A stretch of 38,275 nt of DNA from an uncultured Halobacteria archaeon (GTDB lineage Archaea > Halobacteriota > Halobacteria > Halobacteriales > Haloferacaceae), in contig CAKZQY010000290.1 in assembly GCA_937142015.1 (NCBI GenBank), forward strand, positions 1-38,275. The letters are read 5' to 3'. Below are positions 31,640 to 38,275 of the stretch, in pieces. The position numbers were made by a program, and so were the translations under genes. The stretch's first letter is position 1. The number at the start of each line of letters is the position of its first letter. Under the pieces are notes generated by a model. That model did no database searches. It was given only the letters and a program-made list of their open reading frames with translations, and was not told the origin of the DNA.

Positions 31640-33391
31640 CTACAGTGCTCGACTCACGTACGGGCCGTCTTGGTAGTAGTCCAGCTTCTCGCGGTAGTAC
31701 TCGCGGGCACCGATCCCGGAGATGACGGAGAGCTTCCCGAAGCCAGCCTCCCGAGCGCGGTCCTCGGCGGCCCGCAGCAGTCGACGGCCGTACCCTTGGT
31801 GTTGCCAGTCGCCGTCGCCCTCGTCGGTGAAGGTCGCCGGGGAGCCGTACACGTGGAGTTCCCGAACGAGGGCGGCGTCCCGCAGCTCCCGCCGGATCGG
31901 ATCGTCGTCTGCAGTGCCGGGGGCGGCGTGTGAGTACGACGGGAACCGGAGCCGACAGAACCCGACGAGCAGGTCTCGCACGGTGTCTTCGAACGAGATG
32001 AACTGCTCGACTCCGCCGCCCGCCTCGTACTCCACCACGTCCAGTTCCACGTCCCCGGGGTCGGGAGTGGCGTCGTTGTGGCCGACTTCCCGAGCGCGGA
32101 TGTCCCGCAGGTCGTACCCCTTCTCCTCGGCGCGCTGTTCCGCCAGCTGCCGGAGGTTCGACTTCCAGACGCCGGCGTCGATGAAGTCGGCGGGGATGTC
32201 TCGTTGGACGCGCTGGAGCCGACAGTACTTCGGAATCCGGTCCATCGCGTCTGCGATCACGTCGGCCGCCTGCTCGTTGTCCAGCGGCTCGAAGTCGTCG
32301 CGTCGCCACTGGTCGTACACACGAGTGCCGCGGACGACGAGCGTCGGGTAGATTTTCAGGTAGTCCGGTCGCCAGTCCGGGTTCTCGAACAGCTGTCGGA
32401 AGTCCTCGCGGATCATCGTCTCGGTCATCCCGGGCTGGCCCGGCATCGTGTGGAAGCCGACTTTGAACGCCGCGTCGCGCAGCCGTCGGTTGGCGTCCCG
32501 CGAGGCTCCGACGCCGTGCCCGCGGTGCATCTCGCGGTTGATCCGCTCGTAGGTGGTCTGGACCCCGACCTCGACCTTGGTGCCGCCGAGTCGCAGCATG
32601 CGGTCGATCTGCTCGGGATCACACCAGTCCGGCTTCGTCTCGAACGTGATCCCGATACACCGCACGTCGTTCGTCTCGTTGCGACGCTTCACGTCTTCGA
32701 GGTACGCGAACTCGTACGCCTCGGGGTCCTGTGCGAACGACCGTCCCTCGGCGGGGTTCGGCTCGCTGTCCGTGTCGTACTCGTTCATCGCCTGGAGCGC
32801 GCGCTTCACGAACCACTCCTGGTAGTCGTGGCTCCGGGCCGTCATGGTCCCGCCCATCAGGATCAGCTCGACCTTGTCGACCGGGTGGCCGATGTGACGG
32901 AGCTGTTCCAGCCGGAGACGCACCTGCCCGTAGGGGTCGTAGTCGTTCTGTTTCCCGCGTGCGGCCGCCGGCTCGTGGCCCGTGTAGCTCTGGGCGCTGG
33001 AGAACTCCGAGGCCGGCCCGCCCGGACAGTAGAGACACTTCCCGTGGGGACACATGTGCGGAGAGGTCATGATGGCCACCGGGGAGACGCCAGACGCGGT
33101 TCTGACAGGCTTGCGTCTGACGACCTCCATCACGTCTTCGCGGCGGTCCTCCGGGGCGTACTGGAGGATGTCGGTGTTCTGTGGCACCTTCGGCGCGGAG
33201 TAGTCCGAACAGACGTCGAGCTTCGCAGACTCCAAGCTGTCACTGTCCACGTCGCCGTCGAGAATCCGGTCGACCAACTCTCGACAGACCGCTCTGAACG
33301 CCTCCGAGGCCTCCGGGTGCGGCGAGGCGTCTGGCGTCCCGTCCTCGCCGGTGTCGCCGTGGTCCTCCGTGTCTGCCGCGCTCCTACTCAT
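31640..33391 (-). CDS. elp3: Elp3: tRNA uridine-34 carboxymethyl-forming radical SAM / acetyltransferase
   Basis: The 583-aa protein starts at ATG 33391. After an acidic halophilic tail, the radical SAM domain carries the cluster motif CPHGKCLYC (Cys 114, 119, 122), then MGGTMTARSHDYQEWFVKRAL, GITFETKPDWC and GVQTTYERINR. The C-terminal GNAT domain holds GYGRRLLRAAEDRAREAGFGKLSVISG and REYYREKLDYYQDGPYVSR. Archaeal Elp3 alone makes the 5-carboxymethyl group on wobble uridine using acetyl-CoA and SAM. Length and both domains are complete. The promoter region is next to a MITE-like element (33454-33564). Confidence 0.96.
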   Translation of the reverse strand: MSRSAADTEDHGDTGEDGTPDASPHPEASEAFRAVCRELVDRILDGDVDSDSLESAKLDVCSDYSAPKVPQNTDILQYAPEDRREDVMEVVRRKPVRTASGVSPVAIMTSPHMCPHGKCLYCPGGPASEFSSAQSYTGHEPAAARGKQNDYDPYGQVRLRLEQLRHIGHPVDKVELILMGGTMTARSHDYQEWFVKRALQAMNEYDTDSEPNPAEGRSFAQDPEAYEFAYLEDVKRRNETNDVRCIGITFETKPDWCDPEQIDRMLRLGGTKVEVGVQTTYERINREMHRGHGVGASRDANRRLRDAAFKVGFHTMPGQPGMTETMIREDFRQLFENPDWRPDYLKIYPTLVVRGTRVYDQWRRDDFEPLDNEQAADVIADAMDRIPKYCRLQRVQRDIPADFIDAGVWKSNLRQLAEQRAEEKGYDLRDIRAREVGHNDATPDPGDVELDVVEYEAGGGVEQFISFEDTVRDLLVGFCRLRFPSYSHAAPGTADDDPIRRELRDAALVRELHVYGSPATFTDEGDGDWQHQGYGRRLLRAAEDRAREAGFGKLSVISGIGAREYYREKLDYYQDGPYVSRAL

Positions 33392-33453
33392 CGCCTCTCT
33401 GTCGGCGTGGTACTCCCGTAAGGGTGTCGGAGCGGCGACCGCGGCCGGCGTCG

Positions 33454-33564
33454 TACGGTCGTGCGTAGTGATTTTCGGTGACTGTCGCGGTATCGGGCGG
33501 TATCACGTCGCTGCGGTGCTCTCTGTCAGTCGTCGGTGGTACCGATCTACGCACGACCGTATCA
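33454..33564 (-). repeat. MITE-like element, copy A (inverted repeats TACGGTCGTGCGTAG)
   Basis: A perfect 15-bp inverted repeat (TACGGTCGTGCGTAG at 33454-33468; CTACGCACGACCGTA at 33547-33561) bounds about 108 bp. Read on the minus strand it starts TGATACGGTCGTGCGTAGAT and ends CGAAAATCACTACGCACGAC. Both ends, and an ACCACCGACGACTGA block, match copy B at 37651-37797. Confidence 0.75.
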
Positions 33565-33699
33565 GCGCGCGCTCTCGGCGCGGTCGTGCCCCTGCCGGTC
33601 CCGCAGCGTCCGCAACTGACGGTCACACGCCGTCTCGGGAACGGACGCGCCCAGCAGCTCCGCCCACTCCGGGATGTGACACTCTGATCCTCGGGTCAT
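33562..33699 (-). CDS. 45-aa leaderless ORF, not in the ORF track; function unknown
   Basis: On the minus strand ATG 33699 opens a 45-codon frame with strong haloarchaeal GC3 bias. The product contains ECHIPEWAELLGASVPE and TACDRQLRTLRDRQG. A TATA-like GGTTAACAC is centred 28 bases upstream, exactly the leaderless spacing. The product has one Cys/His pair and a second Cys, a common make-up of small haloarchaeal proteins. Its TGA stop is the first codon of MITE-like copy A, so the natural C-terminus may have been altered. Below the length cutoff of the track. Family not recognised. Confidence 0.5.
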   Translation of the reverse strand: MTRGSECHIPEWAELLGASVPETACDRQLRTLRDRQGHDRAESAR

Positions 33700-33721
33700 C
33701 GTCCGTACCCACACGAACCTC

Positions 33722-33732
33722 CGTGTTAACCG
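33722..33732 (-). promoter_or_regulatory. TATA-like element for the 45-aa ORF
   Basis: Minus strand CGGTTAACACGG sits about 28 bases before ATG 33699. The rest of 33700-33876 holds the thioredoxin promoter (GGTTTTCT at about 33850) and no other gene that I can see. Confidence 0.45.
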
Positions 33733-33876
33733 TTTGCCCCGGTTCCGAACAGTCGGAACGTGTCAGAATCCAGCGTTCGGGCGGCTGTGAACCGCTGTGG
33801 CTGATAGGACGACCGACGCCTCGTCTGCCACGTCGATTCGGCGAACGGTTTTCTGTCCGGAGTCGTACGGTCTGGT

Positions 33877-34431
33877 ATGGTCGCTACAGAGTCAGACACG
33901 GAACTCGCGCGCGGCGAAGCAGTCCCGTCGTTCGAACTGCCCGGCGTCGACGGGGAGTACGCGCTGTCCGACTTCGACGACAACGACGCGGTGTTGGTCG
34001 TGTTCACCTGCAACCACTGTCCGTACGCGAAGGCGAAGTTCGACCTGTTGAACGACATCGCGGCGACGTACGACGACTGTGCAGTCGTCGGGATCAACCC
34101 GAACGACGCCGAGGAGTACCCCGAGGACTCCGTCGAGAAGATGGCGGCGTACGTCGAACGCGGAGAGGTCGCGTACGACGCCTACCTCCGCGACGAGTCC
34201 CAGTCCGTCGCACGCTCGTACGGCGCGGTGTGTACCCCCGACCCGTTCCTCCTCCGCAACGACGAGGGCACGTTCCGACTCGCGTACAACGGTCGACTCG
34301 ACGACGCGCTCAACCCGGACGACGAGGTGACGACCGTCTACATCCGCGATGCGATCAACAGCGTGCTCGCCGGTGAGCCCGTCGACATCGACCCCGGGCC
34401 GAGTCGTGGCTGTTCGATCAAGTGGCGGTGA
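33877..34431 (+). CDS. Thioredoxin-fold redox protein (AhpC/TSA-like) with CNHC motif
   Basis: This is a 184-aa soluble protein from ATG 33877, 27 bases after a TATA-like GGTTTTCT. The thioredoxin fold starts VPSFELPGVDGEYALSDFDDND and VLVVFTCNHCPYAKAKFD with the CxxC pair (Cys 45 and 48). Later come VVGINPNDAEEYPEDS, the cis-Pro region YGAVCTPDPFLL and the family-specific ending RGCSIKWR, whose Cys could be a third redox site. Family members are thiol oxidoreductases or peroxiredoxin-like proteins; no partner is evident nearby. Confidence 0.88.
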   Translation: MVATESDTELARGEAVPSFELPGVDGEYALSDFDDNDAVLVVFTCNHCPYAKAKFDLLNDIAATYDDCAVVGINPNDAEEYPEDSVEKMAAYVERGEVAYDAYLRDESQSVARSYGAVCTPDPFLLRNDEGTFRLAYNGRLDDALNPDDEVTTVYIRDAINSVLAGEPVDIDPGPSRGCSIKWR

Positions 34432-34481
34432 GACGAGGTTCGTCCTCCGGTGAGACCGTCAGTGGCGTCACTCGGACGACC

Positions 34482-34491
34482 GTTTAAGTAC
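34482..34491 (+). promoter_or_regulatory. TATA box of the RecJ-like gene
   Basis: CGTTTAAGTA is centred 29 bases before ATG 34515, consistent with a leaderless mRNA. Confidence 0.55.
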
Positions 34492-34514
34492 GAACACGCC
34501 ACAACACCGCGTAG

Positions 34515-36131
34515 ATGACACTCGGCGACGTAGAGCCAGATCCGGCACCAGAGACGCCGCCAGTGCCGGCGCTCGCGGGGCGCGCGGCGGCGTGTGCAGA
34601 CCGGCTCGTGGCCGCAGACGAGGTGTTGCTCGCGTCACACATCGACGCGGACGGGTTGACGAGCGCCGCCGTCGCCGCGACCGCGCTGCGGCGGGCGGGC
34701 GTCCCGTTCGAGACGACGTTCGCAAAACAGCTAGACGCCGAGGAGGTGGCGAAGGTCGCAGCCACCGACTACGACACCGTGTTGTTCACCGACTTCGGCA
34801 GCGGCCAGTTGGACCACATCGCCGCCCACGAGGCGCGGGGAGCGTTCACGCCCGTGATCGCAGACCACCACCAGCCGGCCGACGCCGAGACGGAGTACCA
34901 CCTCAATCCGCTGTTGGAAGGGATCGACGGCGCGTCGGAGCTGTCAGGCGCTGGCGCGGCGTACGTCCTCGCACGGGCGATGGAAGACGCCACGGTAGAC
35001 GAGACGGCAGACGAGACAGACGGAGACACGGTGAGCGCGAGCGACACTTCCCACGACGGCACAGGCGACTCCCCGACACCACGTGCAGACGGCGGACTGG
35101 CTGCACTCGCCAGCGGTCCGAGCGCGGGTCCAACGCCGTCGGACAACCGCGATCTCGCGGCGCTCGCGGTCGTCGGCGCAGTCGGCGATATGCAGGACTC
35201 CGACGGCGGGCTGGTGGGAGCGAACCGTCGCATCGTCGCCGAGGGTGTCGCAGCGGGGGTGATCGAGGAACAGACCGATCTCGCGCTGTACGGTCGTCAG
35301 ACGCGTCCGCTCCCGAAGCTGTTGGAGTACGCCAGCGACGTTCAGATCCCCGGGATCTCGGACGACAAGAACGGAGCCGTCGAGTTCCTCCACGACACCG
35401 GCATCGAGTTGAAGACGGACGACGAGTGGCGGCGGTGGGTCGATCTCGACGGTACGGAGCGACAGACCGTCGTCAGCGCGCTTCTCCGCCGGGCGGTCGG
35501 CTCCGGCGTGCCACCGGACCGTGTCGAGCGACTGGTCGGCACCACCTACGTGTTGACCGACGAGGAGCCGGGGACGGAGCTCAGAGACGTGAGCGAGTTC
35601 TCCACGCTGTTGAACGCGACCGCACGCTACGAGCGAGCGGACGTGGGGCTGGCCGTGTGTCTCGGCGACCGCGACGAGGCGCTCGGCCGCGCGCAGACTC
35701 TGTTGCGGCAACACCGCCGGAATCTCTCGGAGGGAGTCCAGCTGGTCCAGTCCGAAGGCACCGAGCAGCGAGACAACCTCCAGTGGTTCGACGCCGGCAC
35801 GCGCATCCGCGAGACGATCGTCGGCATCGTCGCGGGGATGGCAGTCGGCAGTGACGGGATTCCGCGGTCGGTCCCGATCATCGCCTTCGCCGAGAAGAAC
35901 GCCGAGGAACTGAAAGTGTCCGCACGCGGCACGCACACGCTCGTGCGACGCGGACTGGACCTCTCTGTCGTGATGTCCGAGGCTGCCGGGGCCGTCGACG
36001 GTGCTGGCGGGGGCCCCGACGTGGCCGCGGGGGCGACCATTCCGAAGGAACGACGAGACGAGTTCCTCGACCACGCCGACGAGATCGTGGGCCGGCAACT
36101 CGGCGGCGACGACAGCCGCGAGAGTGGGTGA
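34515..36131 (+). CDS. RecJ-like DHH-family nuclease/phosphoesterase
   Basis: This is a 538-aa protein. DHH motifs appear in order: SHIDADGLTSA (DADG at 44-47), FTDFGSGQ (92 onward), IADHHQP (DHH at 117-119) and GAVGDMQD (about 221-228). The C-terminal DHHA1 domain ends with GGGPDVAAGATIP. Archaeal RecJ-like proteins act as single-strand exonucleases in replication and repair (GAN with GINS) or in RNA processing; which one applies is not clear. An insertion of about 50 acidic, Ser/Thr-rich residues (160-210, DETADETDGD ... PTPSDNRD) separates motifs III and IV and should be a disordered loop. Confidence 0.9.
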   Translation: MTLGDVEPDPAPETPPVPALAGRAAACADRLVAADEVLLASHIDADGLTSAAVAATALRRAGVPFETTFAKQLDAEEVAKVAATDYDTVLFTDFGSGQLDHIAAHEARGAFTPVIADHHQPADAETEYHLNPLLEGIDGASELSGAGAAYVLARAMEDATVDETADETDGDTVSASDTSHDGTGDSPTPRADGGLAALASGPSAGPTPSDNRDLAALAVVGAVGDMQDSDGGLVGANRRIVAEGVAAGVIEEQTDLALYGRQTRPLPKLLEYASDVQIPGISDDKNGAVEFLHDTGIELKTDDEWRRWVDLDGTERQTVVSALLRRAVGSGVPPDRVERLVGTTYVLTDEEPGTELRDVSEFSTLLNATARYERADVGLAVCLGDRDEALGRAQTLLRQHRRNLSEGVQLVQSEGTEQRDNLQWFDAGTRIRETIVGIVAGMAVGSDGIPRSVPIIAFAEKNAEELKVSARGTHTLVRRGLDLSVVMSEAAGAVDGAGGGPDVAAGATIPKERRDEFLDHADEIVGRQLGGDDSRESG

Positions 36132-36142
36132 AGACCGACAGA

Positions 36143-36214
36143 GAGCGTGACAGACTACTCCGACGAGAGCGTGACAGGCTACTCCGACGAGGGCGTGACA
36201 GGCTACTCCGACGC
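36143..36214. repeat. 24-bp tandem repeat, three copies, at the convergent ends of recJ-like and ubaA
   Basis: GAGCGTGACAG(A/G)CTACTCCGACGA repeats at 36143, 36167 and 36191. The ubaA stop (CTA at 36203-36205 on the plus strand) is in the third copy and the same CTA occurs 24 and 48 bases further out. Confidence 0.9.
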
Positions 36215-37018
36215 GATCCGACAGCCGTCGGTGTACGACACCTCGGCGACGGAGTCGATCGGGTCGTCGCCACACACCGGACAGCCCGGGTTCTGCCGGA
36301 ACGACACCGTCTGGAAGCTGGTGTCCGTCGCGTCGTACACCAGCAGGCGGCCGACGAGCGGTTCACCCAACTCCAACAGGAGCTTCACAGCCTCCGTCGC
36401 CTGAATCGTGCCGACAGTCCCCGGGAGCACCCCCAACACCCCGGTCGTCGCACAGTCCGGAGCGTCCTCCGGGTCGGGGGCTTCGGGGAACAGACACCGG
36501 TAACACGGACCACCGGGGACGAGCGTGGTGAGTTGCCCTTCGAACTTGTAGATCGCGCCGTGTGTCACCGGGACGTCGCGGAGCCGCGCAGCGTCGTTGA
36601 CCACGTACCGCGTCCGGAAGTTGTCGGAGGCGTCCACCACGAGATCGTAGTCGGCGAGCAGATTCCCCACAGTCTCCGGGTCGACACGCACCTCGTGTGG
36701 CTCGACAGTCACGTCCGGGTTGAGGTCTGTGACGTACGCCGCGGCCGACTCGACCTTGGGACGACCGACGTCGGCGTCCGCGTGGACGATCTGCCGTTGG
36801 AGATTCGACCGCTCGACCACGTCGTCGTCCGCGATTCCCAGCCGACCGACACCCGCCGCGGCGAGATACTGGATCGCTGGTGACCCGAGCCCGCCCGCGC
36901 CGACGACCAACACCGACGCGTCTAACAGCGCCGCCTGCCCCGCTGGCCCGACTTCGTCCATGATGATGTGCCGCGAGTACCGGTCCAACTGCGTCGCGTC
37001 CAACGAGAGATCACTCAT
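36203..37018 (-). CDS. ubaA: UbaA: E1-like activating enzyme for ubiquitin-like SAMPs (ThiF/MoeB/HesA family)
   Basis: This is a 271-aa protein from ATG 37018. The nucleotide site is GAGGLGSPAIQYLAAAGVGRLG (40 onward), followed by SNLQRQI and DNFRTRYVVND. The catalytic cysteine is in PDCATTGVLG (Cys 189, matching the active-site Cys 188 of Haloferax UbaA). Zinc cysteines are CYRC (172/175) and CPVC (246/249). In Haloferax this single E1 adenylates SAMP proteins for protein conjugation and for sulfur transfer to tRNA thiolation and molybdopterin synthesis. Elp3 nearby also works on wobble uridine. A TATA box lies 27 bases upstream; the 3' end is in a tandem repeat. Confidence 0.92.
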   Translation of the reverse strand: MSDLSLDATQLDRYSRHIIMDEVGPAGQAALLDASVLVVGAGGLGSPAIQYLAAAGVGRLGIADDDVVERSNLQRQIVHADADVGRPKVESAAAYVTDLNPDVTVEPHEVRVDPETVGNLLADYDLVVDASDNFRTRYVVNDAARLRDVPVTHGAIYKFEGQLTTLVPGGPCYRCLFPEAPDPEDAPDCATTGVLGVLPGTVGTIQATEAVKLLLELGEPLVGRLLVYDATDTSFQTVSFRQNPGCPVCGDDPIDSVAEVSYTDGCRIASE

Positions 37019-37039
37019 GTGTGATACTCCGTCACACGC

Positions 37040-37051
37040 AGATATAAGACC
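37040..37051 (-). promoter_or_regulatory. TATA box of ubaA
   Basis: Minus strand GGTCTTATATCTGC is centred 27 bases from ATG 37018; a leaderless mRNA is expected. Confidence 0.65.
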
Positions 37052-37070
37052 CGCGGGACTGGACAGTCGA

Positions 37071-37175
37071 GACGAATCGATGCGACACCGGGACGGATCG
37101 ACGCGACACCGGGACGGATCGACGCGCCGCCGAGACCGATCGACGCGCCGTCAAGACCGATCGACGCGGTCCGAC
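37071..37175. repeat. 21-bp tandem array, five units, upstream of ubaA
   Basis: Units GAC(G/C)(A/G)ATCGA(T/C)GCG plus a variable eight-base end start at 37071, 37092, 37113, 37134 and 37155. The array begins about 26 bases upstream of the ubaA TATA box, in the spacer shared with the divergent winged-helix gene. Confidence 0.88.
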
Positions 37176-37278
37176 CGTCGTTCGTCTCGTGTGAACGTCA
37201 CCTCTTGCTCTCGGATTTGATAATCGTACGACAGAAGTCCGACGAACCGCAGTGGGGCGGCGTCTTACGCGTCGTTAG

Positions 37279-37289
37279 GGTTATAGCCC
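37279..37289 (+). promoter_or_regulatory. TATA box of the winged-helix gene
   Basis: GGTTATAGCCC is centred about 28 bases before ATG 37312. Confidence 0.6.
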
Positions 37290-37299
37290 TCCCCATCAA

Positions 37300-37313
37300 A
37301 TTCGATATCGAAT
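37300..37313 (+). promoter_or_regulatory. 14-bp perfect palindrome over the start codon, candidate operator
   Basis: ATTCGATATCGAAT is a perfect palindrome whose last two bases are the AT of the ATG. For a leaderless gene this position is the transcription start, so a bound protein would block initiation; autoregulation by the encoded winged helix is an inference. Confidence 0.45.
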
Positions 37314-37653
37314 GGCCGAGGAAGACGAGGAGATCATCCAGGTGCTGGGGAACAAGTACAACCCGGAGATCCTCGACGCCACCGGGGAGCCGAAGTCGGC
37401 TCAGGAACTGTCGGACGAGTTGGAGGTGCCAATTGCGACTTGTTACCGACGGATCAACGAACTAGAGGAGACGGACTTGTTAGAGCTCCACGACCGGCCG
37501 CTGTCGGACGAACACCGGCGAATCAAGGTGTACCGCCGGTGTGTCGACTCCATCGAGGTGACCTTCCGCAACGGACTCGACGTGGAACTGGAGGAACGCT
37601 CGGAGGTCCAGAACAAGCTCGATCAGGTGTGGCGAACGATGACGGAGGGGTGA
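37312..37653 (+). CDS. Winged-helix transcriptional regulator
   Basis: This is a 113-aa protein. A winged helix at about residues 8-75 is seen in IIQVLGNKYNPEILDATGEPKSAQELSDELEVPIATCYRRINELEETDLLEL, an ArsR/HTH-type fold common in haloarchaea. The wing strand is RRIKVYRR. The C-terminal helix VELEERSEVQNKLDQVWRTM may dimerise. It is leaderless and starts inside a palindrome. Its TGA stop is the first codon of MITE-like copy B. The convergent neighbour is a KaiC/RAD55-like ATPase, which often sits near such regulators. Confidence 0.82.
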   Translation: MAEEDEEIIQVLGNKYNPEILDATGEPKSAQELSDELEVPIATCYRRINELEETDLLELHDRPLSDEHRRIKVYRRCVDSIEVTFRNGLDVELEERSEVQNKLDQVWRTMTEG

Positions 37654-37797
37654 TACGGTCGTGCGTAGATCTACCACCGACGACTGATACGGTCGTGCGT
37701 AGATAGTTACCGCCGGCTCGACTCACAGGTGCAGTCGCAACGCGGTACCGTCCAGTACTCCGTACCCAATCGAAAATCCCTACGCACGACCCTATGA
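37651..37797 (+). repeat. MITE-like element, copy B, with nested 34-bp duplication
   Basis: TGATACGGTCGTGCGTAGAT occurs at 37651-37670 and again at 37685-37704. The far end is CGAAAATCCCTACGCACGAC followed by CCTAT (37771-37795). Ends and the ACCACCGACGACTGA block match copy A on the other strand 4.1 kb away. A TGA flanks both ends. The remaining spacer to 37916 shows no gene. Confidence 0.72.
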
Positions 37798-37916
37798 CAG
37801 AACACAGATTCGGGCGACACGCGAGACTCGCCTGTCGACGACGGCAGAACGAGCGTCAAAACGCGTCCAACGTCGTGTCTGTCGATGTCGGGCTGCTGTT
37901 CTCGTGAGCAGCAGTC

Positions 37917-38275
37917 CTAGAACCCGGCAGCCGGGTTGTCGCCGCCCATCATCGAGAAGCCACTCGCCTTGTCGTACACCGTGATCCCGCCGTCGGCAAT
38001 CTCCATCGGGAAGATGTCCGTGTCGATGTCCTGTTTCCGCATCTTCGCCACCCAGACGTAGCGGTTCACGCCGTCCTCCGTCGGCGTCTGGATGAAGTAG
38101 ACGTTCCCGTCCGTGAGGAAGTTCTCCAGTCCGATCTCCGTCTCCGGGAACACCGCCCCCTGCTCGTTGATCAGGAGCGAGGTGAGTCCGTTGCGCTTGA
38201 GAATGTCGGAGAACTTCAGGAGGTACGTGCGTTCTTCGGCCTCGTCGTCGAAGAACAGCTGGAACATCGTCAGCG
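37917..38275 (-). CDS. KaiC/RAD55-family ATPase (HTR-like protein), 3' part only
   Basis: The frame is open to the window edge and gives the last 118 residues. They read LTMFQLFFDDEAEERTYLLKF, KRNGLTSLLINEQ, DGNVYFIQTPTEDGVNRYVWVAKMRKQDIDTDIFPMEI and a short tail ending NPAAGF. These are the final strands and the arginine/lysine-rich switch segment (VAKMRKQDIDTD) of haloarchaeal KaiC-like RecA-fold proteins; the Walker motifs lie outside the window. Such proteins are often paired with signalling or HTH genes. Function unknown. Confidence 0.75.
   Translation of the reverse strand, partial: LTMFQLFFDDEAEERTYLLKFSDILKRNGLTSLLINEQGAVFPETEIGLENFLTDGNVYFIQTPTEDGVNRYVWVAKMRKQDIDTDIFPMEIADGGITVYDKASGFSMMGGDNPAAGF

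Noticed and set aside
31536-37175. CRISPR array at any of the short tandem repeats
   Set aside because: Units are directly adjacent, with no unique spacers, and no cas genes are present.
1-38275. tRNA, rRNA or known riboswitch
   Set aside because: No tRNA T-loop/anticodon pattern or rRNA-like conserved block was found by eye; a tRNAscan/Rfam run would settle it.

Overview
The window is chromosomal DNA of a halophilic archaeon (class Halobacteria). The evidence is high GC with strong GC3 bias, very acidic proteins, Tat-type signal peptides with lipoboxes on exported proteins, haloarchaeal TATA boxes about 27 bases upstream of leaderless starts, and haloarchaeal families (HVO_A0114 regulators, halocyanin, TrmB, DUF5812, UbaA, archaeal Elp3). 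No rRNA, tRNA or CRISPR array was seen.

Layout. 1-980: a TumE-type toxin / HVO_A0114-type antitoxin pair. 1.1-5.0 kb: a single-chain type IIG restriction-modification enzyme. 5.0-7.2 kb: a site-2 protease with CBS domains, a GNAT acetyltransferase and a small conserved protein. 7.4-9.2 kb: two divergent Tat lipoproteins, a P19-like metal-binding protein and a halocyanin. 9.2-10.2 kb: an accessory-looking patch with a relic of an IS200/IS605 right end (omega-RNA-like) and two unknown small genes. 10.3-12.1 kb: a secreted beta-helix protein translationally coupled to a membrane protein. 12.1-19 kb: the regulator TrmB, dodecin, and a very large MMPL/RND protein coupled to a second TrmB-type regulator. 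19.0-19.7 kb: an internally deleted IS1595 element with inverted repeats. 19.9-21.7 kb: an M24 peptidase and a DUF5812 protein. 21.9-28.7 kb: a complete peptide-type ABC importer in the order binding protein, permease, permease, ATPase, ATPase. 28.8-31.5 kb: a DJ-1/PfpI protein, a 1-Cys peroxiredoxin and an MscS channel. 31.6-37.0 kb: Elp3, a 45-aa ORF missed by the ORF track, a thioredoxin-fold protein, a RecJ-like DHH protein and UbaA. 37.3-38.3 kb: a winged-helix regulator and the 3' end of a KaiC/RAD55-like ATPase.

The most unusual signal is not a gene. At least six genes have their stop codon inside, or at the first base of, a short tandem duplication (periods 23-40 bp) that runs into the 3' flank. 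Further minisatellites (21, 27 and 29 bp) lie in other spacers. Two of the gene ends (at 33.56 and 37.65 kb) also coincide with a small MITE-like element bounded by the inverted repeat TGATACGGTCGTGCGTAG; in both cases the TGA of the repeat is the stop codon. The window is otherwise mostly core haloarchaeal metabolism with three traces of mobile DNA.
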